Positions 1 through 5,373 of a DNA stretch of 5,373 nucleotides are shown in pieces. Both the position numbers and the translations under genes were made by a program. Source of the DNA: Ignavibacteriales bacterium (GTDB taxonomy: Bacteria; Bacteroidota; Ignavibacteria; Ignavibacteriales; Melioribacteraceae). The stretch spans positions 1-5,373 of the forward strand of contig JAGVBL010000417.1 in NCBI GenBank assembly GCA_020059785.1, read 5' to 3'. Positions within the stretch are counted from its first letter, which is position 1. Every line of letters starts with the position of its first letter. Below the pieces are notes generated by a model that made no database searches, had not been told where the DNA came from, and worked only from the letters and a program-made list of their open reading frames with translations.

Positions 1-509
1 ATAAATGCATTTATAATAAGAAAGATTCCCGCATTGCGCAGTACTCGTTCTTTCTTTATGCTATTGATTAGATAATTTTTATCGATTGATGTTATGATCC
101 GTATAAAAGCGAAGAATGATGTTCCCAAAAGGAATACATACACAAGAAACATACTATTATACATTGCTATTGCAATATAAAAAAGATAAGTAACCAGGAA
201 ATAAGCAGTAACTCCGGCAAGCATTAATAATCCGCGAAGCGAATTTTTTCTTGCAATAAACAGGGAAATCAGAATTAATGGTACACCGGCAAATAAGGTA
301 ATATAGTCCTGGGCGATTCCCTGAATTGCAACATCTTCTGACATGTGCTGATATAATCCCTTTCCGTAGATAATTATTTTTTCCCCACGTATCGATTGAT
401 GCTCGTATTGACCGGGACCATCACTTGTAAATATTCCGTTTGTGGTTGCAATTATTGAAGCAATTGCGATAAGAAGAACTAAAACTGTAATTGCATTTCG
501 ATTTTTCAT
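1..509 (-). CDS. Multi-pass membrane protein of unknown function (N-terminal part, cut by window edge)
   Basis: I do not recognise a named family. Translation from ATG at 509-507 runs open for 169 codons to the left edge with no stop, so the C-terminus is missing. Hydrophobic segments lie at about residues 7-22, 70-86, 93-117, 119-141 and from 159 on. Segment 1 is followed by a roughly 45-residue polar stretch (about 25-69), probably outside the membrane, containing GPGQYEHQSIRGEK and IYGKGLYQHMSEDVA. This fits an integral inner-membrane protein with one extracytoplasmic loop after the first helix. The start is supported by AGGA five bases upstream and by the hydrophobic N-terminus. The gene begins 34 bp after the histidine kinase stop on the same strand, so it is probably the third gene of that operon and may act with, or be a target of, the two-component system. 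That link is inference from position only. Confidence 0.72.
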   Translation of the reverse strand, partial: MKNRNAITVLVLLIAIASIIATTNGIFTSDGPGQYEHQSIRGEKIIIYGKGLYQHMSEDVAIQGIAQDYITLFAGVPLILISLFIARKNSLRGLLMLAGVTAYFLVTYLFYIAIAMYNSMFLVYVFLLGTSFFAFIRIITSIDKNYLINSIKKERVLRNAGIFLIINAF

Positions 510-543
510 TTGAATCCTGTTAAAATTGATCAATCAAAATATT

Positions 544-1974
544 TTAATGCCCGTTTTCTTTGGGAAGCCTGATTGTAAAAGTTGTTAGATCACCGTGAGC
601 GGAACTTACCGAAACTGTTCCGCCATGTAATTCAATTATCGATTTGACAACCGATAGACCGAGTCCTACGCCTCCGCTCTTTCTTGTTCGAGATTCATCC
701 GCCCTGTAAAATTTATCGAAAATTTTCTCAACTTTATCCGGCGCAATACCGATTCCGCGATTTGTTATATTGATATTAATTTTGTCTGTAGTTTCATCAG
801 CAGAGATTTCAATAGTCGATTTTTCATGACCGTATTTGACCGCGTTATCAATGATGTTATAGAGAGCTTGTTTAATTAATCCGGCATCAATATTAATAGT
901 AATGTCCGAAGTTAAATTCAGCGAAATGTCCATCTCCCGTTCCTTTGCAATCATCCTCATATTCTGAACAACGGATTTTAAAAGCGGGTAAAATTCAACC
1001 GGGCGGCGCTCAAGTGTTATTAAACTGTTCTCGCTTTTCGAAATAAAGAAAAGATTATCGATTATTCTTGTCATCCTTAGAGTTTCTTCGTAATTGCTTT
1101 TAAGGATTTCTATATAATGTTCTTTTGGTTTTTCTGATTTTAATGCAATCTCAATTTCGCCTCTCAGAATTGTAAGCGGTGTTTTTAGTTCGTGTGCTGC
1201 GGCTAAAGAAAATTCATTCATATACTCAACAGATTTTTTAATTCTTCCTATCATTTCATTCATGGTATTTACAAGACGTCCAAACTCATCTTTATAATTA
1301 CCACCGGGAATAATTTCTTTAAGGTTGCGAGCAGTTATTTCAGAAGTCTTCACAATTATTTTATCTATCCGCGATAGTGATTTATATGAAATTACAAATC
1401 CTCCGGCAATAGAGATTATAAAAAATAAAGGGGCAATTATCAGGTATAACTCCTTTAATAAACCAAGCATCTGTTCTATCTGTTCGGTTGGATAAGCAAC
1501 TATTACATTATAGCCCCGTCCCTTTAAAAGACAAAGCCGGATTGTATGTTCTGATAATTGCGGATTATAATAGTTTAGTAATTTGTTCTCATTAATTCTA
1601 TCTATTTCTATTATGTTTCCGGAAAGATTTGCTGATTTGAAAATTACTCCCGACGAAGAAGAGATCTGTATAAACGTATTTCTCCTGTTGAAAACAATTG
1701 CCTCGTATAATATATCCCAGATAAGTTCGTCCTTACTTTTATAAACGGAATCTGATTGAAATGTCTCGAGATCGAAATGTTTTTCTTCAATTCCTCTTAA
1801 AATGGCTTTTGCCTGGGATTCGATATTTGAATCGAGTGCAGCTTCAGATTTTTGTAAAATGTAGATATAAATTGTAACGCCGAGAATGGTCTCCAGAATA
1901 AGGAACACGGCAGCATACCAGAGTGCAATTTTAAAACGCGATGAAGTAAAAAATGATTTTAATTGGTTGATCAT
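544..1974 (-). CDS. Membrane sensor histidine kinase, CusS-like architecture
   Basis: This 476-aa kinase senses an extracytoplasmic signal, autophosphorylates on His and passes the phosphate to the response regulator encoded just upstream. Visible in order are TM1 (about 15-40), an extracytoplasmic sensor region (about 41-175), TM2 (about 176-197) and a HAMP linker (about 198-252, with D229-E230-F-G232). The dimerisation/phosphoacceptor region carries the H-box HELKTP (H261). The ATPase domain carries an N-box (NIIDNAVKYG, N373 and N377), a G1 box NRGIGI (405-410), an F-box (FDKFYRADESR, 419-429) and a G2 box (GGVGLGL, 434-440). The G1 box has Asn where most kinases have Asp; CusS-type heavy-metal sensor kinases, as I recall them, also have Asn there. 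Length and layout suit the CusS/HAMP kinase type, but the sensor region shows no metal-binding motif I can name, so the ligand is unknown. The gene starts 9 bp after the regulator's stop, with only a weak ribosome-binding signal, suggesting translational coupling. Confidence 0.95.
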   Translation of the reverse strand: MINQLKSFFTSSRFKIALWYAAVFLILETILGVTIYIYILQKSEAALDSNIESQAKAILRGIEEKHFDLETFQSDSVYKSKDELIWDILYEAIVFNRRNTFIQISSSSGVIFKSANLSGNIIEIDRINENKLLNYYNPQLSEHTIRLCLLKGRGYNVIVAYPTEQIEQMLGLLKELYLIIAPLFFIISIAGGFVISYKSLSRIDKIIVKTSEITARNLKEIIPGGNYKDEFGRLVNTMNEMIGRIKKSVEYMNEFSLAAAHELKTPLTILRGEIEIALKSEKPKEHYIEILKSNYEETLRMTRIIDNLFFISKSENSLITLERRPVEFYPLLKSVVQNMRMIAKEREMDISLNLTSDITINIDAGLIKQALYNIIDNAVKYGHEKSTIEISADETTDKININITNRGIGIAPDKVEKIFDKFYRADESRTRKSGGVGLGLSVVKSIIELHGGTVSVSSAHGDLTTFTIRLPKENGH

Positions 1975-1983
1975 AATGACCGG

Positions 1984-2652
1984 CTAATCTTTTATTGTAT
2001 AACCCATTCCGCGGATTGTCTGGATAAACGGTTTGCCGCCTTTATTTGTAAGCTTGTTTCTAAGTTTGTTAATGTATACATCTATTACATTTGTACCGCT
2101 GTCAAAATGATAATCGTAAACATGTTCAATTAATTTTGTTCTTGATACAACTTTGTTCTTATTTCTTAATAAGTATTCAAGTATGGAATATTCTTTAGGA
2201 GTTAGGATTATATCTTCATTGAAAAGTGTTACCTTATGAGCAACAAGATCTAGCTGAAGTCCGCCGGCTTTAAGAATATTCTCTTTTGGATAATCCTTCC
2301 GTCTTAATAATGCACGGACTCGTGCGGTTAATTCATCAAACGAGAACGGTTTTGTAAGATAATCATCGGCACCGCTATCAAGACCTTCAACTTTGCTTTT
2401 AGTACTGTCTTTTACAGTAAGAAGTAAAACCGGCGTTTCAATTCCGTTTTTTCTTATTTCTTTAACAAATTCAATTCCGTTCATATACGGCATCATTATA
2501 TCGGAGATAATCAAATCATATTCGTTTCTATAAATTAATTCCAGACCCTCTTTGCCGTTATAGGCAACATCAATACCATAGAGTTCCTCTTCCAGACCTT
2601 TCTTAATAAAAGAGGCAACCTTCTTTTCGTCCTCTATAACTAAAATTCTCAT
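1984..2652 (-). CDS. OmpR/PhoB-family response regulator with winged-helix DNA-binding domain
   Basis: This 222-aa cytoplasmic transcription regulator is the likely phosphorylation partner of the adjacent kinase. The receiver domain (about 1-117) has the acidic pair E7-D8, phosphoacceptor D51 in SDIMMP, switch residue T79 in LLLTV, and K101 in the LTKPF loop next to Y98. A short linker leads to the C-terminal winged-helix domain (about 127-221), with the family motif LTPKEYSILEYLL near 150-162, the recognition-helix region around 184-201 (TNVIDVYINKLRNKL) and the terminal wing RGMGYTI (214-220). All key residues are present and the length is typical. The start ATG (2652-2650) is firm because MRILVIEDE is the canonical beginning, but no Shine-Dalgarno is visible. 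A terminator-like hairpin lies just upstream, leaving room for almost no leader. It resembles CusR/ArlR-type regulators; the target genes cannot be read from this window. Confidence 0.96.
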   Translation of the reverse strand: MRILVIEDEKKVASFIKKGLEEELYGIDVAYNGKEGLELIYRNEYDLIISDIMMPYMNGIEFVKEIRKNGIETPVLLLTVKDSTKSKVEGLDSGADDYLTKPFSFDELTARVRALLRRKDYPKENILKAGGLQLDLVAHKVTLFNEDIILTPKEYSILEYLLRNKNKVVSRTKLIEHVYDYHFDSGTNVIDVYINKLRNKLTNKGGKPFIQTIRGMGYTIKD

Positions 2653-2663
2653 ATGTTTAATAT

Positions 2664-2695
2664 AAATAAAAAGAGAGAGTAATTAGCTCTCTCTT
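2664..2695 (-). terminator. Intrinsic terminator of the small secreted-protein gene
   Basis: On the minus strand a perfect 9-bp stem (AAGAGAGAG / CTCTCTCTT, plus-strand arms 2671-2679 and 2687-2695) encloses a 7-base loop. The arm's final TT runs into a T-rich tail (TTT A TTT, 2670-2664). It begins 28 bp past the stop of the secreted-protein gene (2724). The T-rich tail exists only in the minus direction. The stem has 4 G-C and 5 A-T pairs, so it is of moderate strength. The end of the tail is 11 bases before the response regulator ATG, which is unusually close. Confidence 0.72.
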
Positions 2696-2723
2696 AAGCA
2701 AGCCGGGATATTTTTAGGTCGGA

Positions 2724-2990
2724 TTATTTTTTAGCTGGGGGTTCTTTTTTAACCGATGGTTTTGTGTGTGTTGTCTTTGATTCTTTGTGTTTCTTTGTTG
2801 TATCCTGCAAAGGTTTCTTTTGTGCAGCCGGCGGTTCTACTTTGGTTGTTGCCGGAGTAACTTTCTTTTCTGCGGGTTTAACAGTCTCGGTTTTTGGTTT
2901 TGCCGGTTCGGCTTTCTTTTGCGGCTGTGCCTGTGCATAAAGTGTTGCAGAAAATGCAACTATTACGAACAATGCAATTAACTTTTTCAT
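2724..2990 (-). CDS. Small secreted or periplasmic Lys/Pro/Thr-rich protein
   Basis: This 88-aa protein is of unknown function. It starts with a signal peptide: positive MKK, a hydrophobic core LIALFVIVAFSATL (4-17), and a likely cleavage after A19-Q20-A21. The mature part is about 67 residues, almost entirely low complexity: 19 Lys, 11 Pro, 10 Thr and 6 Glu by my count, in irregular repeats of the type K-P/E-P-x-K, with no Cys and no aromatic residue. It is therefore strongly basic and probably unfolded, which could suit binding to cell wall, anionic polymer or envelope, but nothing shows this. The reading frame is open to an ATG at 3029, but I choose 2990-2988 because a strong Shine-Dalgarno (AAAGGAG) sits 6 bases upstream and the signal peptide begins exactly there. 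It is followed by an intrinsic terminator, so it is probably its own transcription unit ahead of the two-component operon. Confidence 0.75.
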   Translation of the reverse strand: MKKLIALFVIVAFSATLYAQAQPQKKAEPAKPKTETVKPAEKKVTPATTKVEPPAAQKKPLQDTTKKHKESKTTHTKPSVKKEPPAKK

Positions 2991-2996
2991 TTGAAA

Positions 2997-3003
2997 CTCC
3001 TTT
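2997..3003 (-). promoter_or_regulatory. Shine-Dalgarno that sets the start of the secreted-protein gene
   Basis: AAAGGAG on the minus strand lies 6 bases before the ATG at 2990. It decides for this start over the upstream in-frame ATG at 3029, whose extra 13 residues (MFRLSLKQIKEFQ) would precede the signal peptide. It also shows that this organism uses classical ribosome-binding sites for at least some genes. Confidence 0.75.
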
Positions 3004-3013
3004 ATTTGTTTTA

Positions 3014-3030
3014 ATGACAACCGAAACATA
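3014..3030 (-). promoter_or_regulatory. Leader/promoter element shared with the SDR gene (copy A)
   Basis: The minus-strand sequence TATGTTTCGGTTGTCAT ends 23 bases before the secreted-protein ATG. Its core TTTCGGTT, a CAT two bases later, and the following A-rich stretch ending AAATAAAG closely match the region before the SDR gene (4121-4137). It may include a -10 or -7 promoter element (TATGTT, or a near match to the Bacteroidota TAnnTTTG box), but no good -35 partner is visible. The role is inferred. Confidence 0.3.
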
Positions 3031-3170
3031 TCCGGCGTACATTAATTGATTATTAAAATCAGATTAAAAAATTTTAATGTTCGCTATGGATTAGATCTAA
3101 TAACGGGAAGCAGGAAAAAAACAACGAGGAATAACTTTCCCATTTAAATATGCCAAATAGAATTGTAGGG
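3031..3170. other. Intergenic spacer without recognisable gene
   Basis: Between the SDR stop (3171) and the secreted-protein leader I see no coding region. It contains an AT-only imperfect palindrome (3063-3078), a 10-base palindrome TTAGATCTAA (3091-3100) and, on the minus strand, a run of seven T (plus-strand A run at about 3114-3120) preceded by only a 4-bp GGAA/TTCC stem. That might weakly terminate SDR transcription, but it is not convincing as an intrinsic terminator. Confidence 0.4.
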
Positions 3171-4100
3171 CTAAGAGTTAATAGCCCGTTTAACCATTTC
3201 TTTAATGCCCTGTTCGGGAGATATCGGAGTGAAGTTAAACCGCTTGTTAAACTTAGAGCTATTGAAGAAATAATCCCTTTCGAACTGATAAGCAACGTCT
3301 TTTAATTCCTTAAGTATTGGAATGAATAGACCGAGCAAACCCATCATTGTAGAGGAAATCTCCTGTATCTTTTTTACCTTATTCATCTCTTTCATCATTA
3401 TCTCAACCCATTTTCTTGATGTAAGTTTCTGATCTGTCGTTGGTAAATGCCAGACCTGATTATATGCATCGGGAGTATTGCCCAGAAGCGCAACAGCTTT
3501 GCCTATATCTTTGCTATAAGTGAAATTATGTATTACATCAAGCTTACCGAGCCATTGAGGATTTTTATCTTTTAATAAGTTATTCAAAACAGATTGAGTA
3601 AAGAAACTGCCGGCAACACCCGGTCCGTAAAAATCTGCTCCACGCGCAACTATTGCATTTACTTCATTTCTGTCAATGGCATTCATAAGCATTCTAAAAA
3701 TTTCTGCCCGGACTTCCCCCTTTTTCGAAACAGGTTTTATGGGAGTTTCTTCAGTCATGTTAGACAGATGTTCAGGATCGTACATATAAACATTATCAAC
3801 AAAAACAATTTTGGAATTATGACGCTTGCATGATTCGATAAGACTTTTCATAAAGCGTGGCCATTTTTCCTTCCACACTTTTATCTTGTATTCAAACCCA
3901 ACAGTTACATAAACAATCTCAGAGCCTTTAACAGCTTCATCAAGCATTGATGGATTGGATATATCAGCTTGCATCAACTGATCGGTCTCGTTCACCTTTT
4001 TAGGATTCCGGCTAACTACTCTTATCTCTTTTGTATAATTGAATAACTCGTGTGTAATTTCTGTTCCAGCTCCGCCGCCGGCGCCAAGTATCGTCTGCAT
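3171..4100 (-). CDS. NAD(P)-binding epimerase/dehydratase-like SDR protein
   Basis: This 309-aa cytoplasmic oxidoreductase-like protein belongs to the extended/atypical short-chain dehydrogenase superfamily (NAD-dependent epimerase/dehydratase type). A Rossmann fold opens at the N-terminus with the glycine motif GAGGGAG (6-12, GxxGxxG spacing). V-S-R-N-P at 29-33 follows strand 2; Arg31 is placed to bind the NADP 2'-phosphate. AD at 45-46 and VTVG at 65-68 are the next cofactor-side motifs. VYMYDP (104-109) and the loop ETPIKPVSKKGEVR (118-131) mark the active-site side. Where classical members have Tyr-x-x-x-Lys, this one reads K127-G-E-V-R131, so the normal catalytic pair appears replaced. 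RGADFYGPG (153-161) is the conserved substrate-side loop. The substrate is unknown. The start is supported by AGAGG 5 bases upstream and by the glycine loop beginning at residue 6. It stands alone on this strand and diverges from the YCII-type gene across 79 bp. Confidence 0.9.
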   Translation of the reverse strand: MQTILGAGGGAGTEITHELFNYTKEIRVVSRNPKKVNETDQLMQADISNPSMLDEAVKGSEIVYVTVGFEYKIKVWKEKWPRFMKSLIESCKRHNSKIVFVDNVYMYDPEHLSNMTEETPIKPVSKKGEVRAEIFRMLMNAIDRNEVNAIVARGADFYGPGVAGSFFTQSVLNNLLKDKNPQWLGKLDVIHNFTYSKDIGKAVALLGNTPDAYNQVWHLPTTDQKLTSRKWVEIMMKEMNKVKKIQEISSTMMGLLGLFIPILKELKDVAYQFERDYFFNSSKFNKRFNFTPISPEQGIKEMVKRAINS

Positions 4101-4120
4101 GAATTCCTCTTTATTTTTTT

Positions 4121-4137
4121 ATGCTAACCGAAATATT
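4121..4137 (-). promoter_or_regulatory. Leader/promoter element shared with the secreted-protein gene (copy B)
   Basis: The minus-strand AATATTTCGGTTAGCAT ends 20 bases before the SDR ATG. It shares TTTCGGTT, a CAT two bases later, and a downstream A-rich stretch with AAATAAAG with copy A at 3014-3030. The position relative to the start codon is nearly the same (25 versus 28 bases from the core to ATG). Confidence 0.3.
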
Positions 4138-4160
4138 TGTAAAATTGTATTACCGATCAA
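4132..4160 (-). promoter_or_regulatory. Possible sigma-70-type promoter of the SDR gene
   Basis: On the minus strand TTGATC (4160-4155) and AATATT (4137-4132) are separated by exactly 17 bases, fitting a -35/-10 pair. Transcription would begin near 4125, giving a leader of about 25 bases that contains the AGAGG ribosome-binding site. Such matches are easy to find in AT-rich DNA, so this is tentative. Confidence 0.35.
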
Positions 4161-4179
4161 AACGTTCAAGAGAAATTTG

Positions 4180-4638
4180 GTGAAAAAAATATATACAGTT
4201 TTTTTGCTTGTATTTGTAGTAACGGTAAATCCCGGACAGACTAAAAATGCAAACTACGATTCAACGCTTGCAAAAAGTTTTAGTGCGGATGATTTTGGTA
4301 TGGAACCCTATGTCTTTGTTATTTTAAAAAGCGGATAATATAATCCGCAAGAAAAGAGAATCCGGGACAGCTTATTTGCCGGACCTATGAAAAACATTAG
4401 CCGGTTGGTAGAAGAGAAGAAACTAATTGTTGCGGGTCCGTTCGGCAAAAATGATTTACAGTACCGTGGATTATTCATTCTTGATGTTAAAGATATTAAG
4501 GAAGCCAGGGCGCTTGTTAATACCGACCCAGCAGTTAAAGCAAACATTTTTGATGTGGAATTAATACCTTGGGATGGTTCAGCCGCATTGTCCGCTTATC
4601 TGGAAACAGCTGATAAAATCTGGAAAATTAATCCATAA
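4180..4638 (+). pseudogene. Secreted YCII-family protein interrupted by an in-frame TAA
   Basis: Read as one frame, this is a 152-codon gene. GTG start (4180) opens MKKIYTVFLLVFVVTV, a signal peptide, followed by NYDSTLAKSFSADDFGM and the first strand of a YCII (YciI-like, ferredoxin-like alpha/beta) domain, EPYVFVILKSG. Codon 53 is TAA (4336-4338). The same frame then continues YNPQEKRIRDSLFAGPM, RLVEEKKLIVAGPFGKN, YRGLFILDV, the conserved TDPAVKA segment and the tail WDGSAALSAYL, stopping at 4636-4638. Homology-like sequence on both sides with no shift indicates one substitution, for example TCA to TAA. Translation alone would give a useless 52-aa piece (4180-4338) and possibly an 83-aa piece from ATG 4387, which has no good ribosome-binding site. 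In addition, P at codon 69 (CCT, in AGPM) stands where related proteins usually have His (CAT), a residue of the family's proposed His/Asp pair. The biochemical role is unknown; YciI proteins are enzyme-like. Sequencing error or readthrough remain possible. Confidence 0.72.
4331..4348 (+). repeat. Short inverted repeat (hairpin) spanning the premature stop
   Basis: GCGGAT and ATCCGC form a perfect 6-bp stem around the loop AATATA. The premature TAA (4336-4338) occupies the last base of the left arm and the first two loop bases. There is no T-run after it, so it is not an intrinsic terminator. It may be chance. Confidence 0.45.
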
Positions 4639-4745
4639 GAATTATTTAATAACTCCATACGCAAGTAATTTCTTATATTCTAAATGGACTTTAAAACCAT
4701 AAATTATTTTATCAATAATAACAACTTATAGAGCAACTCAAATTT

Positions 4746-5373
4746 ATGTTGACATTCATTCTGTTTCTCGTTGGTTTTTACATGCTAATTAAAGGAGCGG
4801 ATCTTCTGGTTGACGGCTCGGCTTCAATTGCAAGGAAACTCAATATATCCAACATCGTAATTGGTTTAACAATTGTTGCTTTCGGAACATCGGCACCCGA
4901 ATTAATTGTTAATATATTTGCATCGGCCAAGGGAAATACCGAGATAGCTATAGGAAATGTTCTGGGAAGTAATATTGCAAACATACTTTTAATATTAGGG
5001 ATTGCATCAATTATTTACCCTATCTCTGCTAAAAAAAATACTGTTCTGAAAGAAATTCCATTCAGTCTGCTTGCTGCCTTACTGGTTGCTGTTACTGCAA
5101 ATGATGTATTGATTGACGGCAGCCCCGCTTCTGCAATAACAAGAATAGACGGGCTTGTTTTCATCGGGTTCTTTATAATTTTCCTTTATTACACGTTCAG
5201 CATAACTAAATCAGATAAAGATATTAACGAAACTCCCGTTACTGAATTGAGCTATGCAAAATCTGCAACATACATTTTGTTGGGTTTGATAGGACTTGTG
5301 CTGGGCGGTAAGTGGATTGTAGACGGCGCTGTTAAGATAGCCGAGAGCTTCAATGTAAGTCAATCCTTAATTG
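4746..5373 (+). CDS. CaCA-family Na+/Ca2+ antiporter-like membrane protein (N-terminal part, cut by window edge)
   Basis: This inner-membrane cation exchanger, probably Ca2+ out against Na+ or H+, matches the bacterial YrbG/CaCA type. From ATG 4746 the frame is open for 209 codons to the window end; typical members have about 310-330 residues, so roughly two thirds is present. The first alpha-repeat is clear: GLTIVAFGTSAPELIVN (40-56), with the ion-binding Glu52 after GTSAP, then GNVLGSNIANILLILG (70-85). Hydrophobic helices are at about 1-16, 37-59, 74-92, 105-119, 136-154 and 175-187, with an acidic/polar cytoplasmic-type loop at 155-170 between the two halves. The last visible helix (GGKWIVDGAVKIAESFNVSQ) mirrors the N-terminal KGADLLVDGSASIARKLNIS, showing the internal duplication; the second alpha-repeat would follow beyond the edge. 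No Shine-Dalgarno is visible. It lies 107 bp after the broken YCII-type gene, and I see no terminator between them. Confidence 0.93.
   Translation, partial: MLTFILFLVGFYMLIKGADLLVDGSASIARKLNISNIVIGLTIVAFGTSAPELIVNIFASAKGNTEIAIGNVLGSNIANILLILGIASIIYPISAKKNTVLKEIPFSLLAALLVAVTANDVLIDGSPASAITRIDGLVFIGFFIIFLYYTFSITKSDKDINETPVTELSYAKSATYILLGLIGLVLGGKWIVDGAVKIAESFNVSQSLI

Noticed and set aside
525..534. Palindrome ATTGATCAAT between the kinase and the membrane protein gene
   Set aside because: Ten bases of AT-rich symmetry is expected by chance. There is no second copy elsewhere in a promoter position and no sign that it is an operator.
2787..2981. Plus-strand open frame rich in Cys/Phe/Leu opposite the secreted-protein gene
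   Set aside because: It is the antisense of the Lys-rich coding sequence (AAA/AAG give Phe/Leu/Cys-type codons on the other strand). It lacks domain likeness, and the minus-strand gene has a signal peptide, ribosome-binding site and terminator.
3091..3120. Palindrome TTAGATCTAA and a nearby A7 run (T7 on the minus strand) as an SDR terminator
   Set aside because: The palindrome lies downstream of the T-run on the minus strand and the only stem before the T-run is 4 bp, so the geometry of an intrinsic terminator is missing.
3074..3295. Minus-strand 73-aa open frame overlapping the end of the SDR gene
   Set aside because: It lies out of frame over the SDR C-terminal coding region, with no recognisable domain and no ribosome-binding site.
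4039..4179. Extension of the YCII-type frame upstream to ATG 4039
   Set aside because: It would overlap the divergent SDR coding region and put 47 non-conserved residues before a clean signal peptide. GTG 4180 followed by KKIYTVF is the natural start.
4331..4350. Two compensating frameshifts instead of a stop codon in the YCII-type gene
   Set aside because: The alternative frame over 4336-4365 reads NIIRKKRESGT and then would need a second shift to return. The original frame already gives family-like residues (KRIRDSLF) immediately after the stop, so one substitution is simpler.
1..5373. CRISPR arrays, tRNA or rRNA genes, insertion sequences, toxin-antitoxin or phage genes
   Set aside because: I saw no regularly spaced repeats, cloverleaf-like or rRNA-like sequence, transposase motifs or terminal inverted repeats anywhere in the window.

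Overview
The window is AT-rich bacterial chromosome with dense, ordinary gene packing. The genes resemble Bacteroidota/Ignavibacteriota-type (FCB group) sequences: a CusS-like histidine kinase with an OmpR-type partner, a 'VSRNP' epimerase-like SDR, and a secreted YCII-type protein. Some genes have clear Shine-Dalgarno sequences and others have none. Placement in Ignavibacteria or a relative is an inference from style; the window holds no rRNA or marker gene to fix it.

Left part, minus strand (3-2652): a two-component operon. Transcription runs from the response regulator (1984-2652), across 9 bp, into the sensor histidine kinase (544-1974), and after 34 bp into a multi-pass membrane protein of unknown function (509 down to the left edge, truncated). 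A strong intrinsic-terminator-like hairpin (2664-2695) lies only 11 bp before the regulator's start codon. It closes the gene upstream, a small secreted Lys/Pro/Thr-rich protein (2724-2990).

Middle, minus strand (2991-4100): a 180-bp spacer with little in it, then a 309-aa NAD(P)-binding epimerase-like SDR. Its cofactor loop is intact but the usual Tyr-x-x-x-Lys pair is not visible. The 5' regions of the SDR gene and the secreted-protein gene share a similar element (TTTCGGTT followed by CAT and an A-rich stretch), which may be part of a common promoter type.

Right part, plus strand (4180-5373): divergent from the SDR gene, a secreted YCII-family gene is interrupted by one in-frame TAA at codon 53, with reading frame and homology continuing on both sides. 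The stop lies in a short perfect hairpin, and the His expected in the family is replaced by Pro. It is therefore most likely a recent pseudogene, although a sequencing error or readthrough cannot be excluded. Downstream is the N-terminal two thirds of a CaCA-family Na+/Ca2+ antiporter-like protein, cut by the right edge.

I do not see a convincing new multi-gene system. The points most worth checking are the interrupted YCII gene, the terminator set almost against the response regulator start, and the shared leader element.
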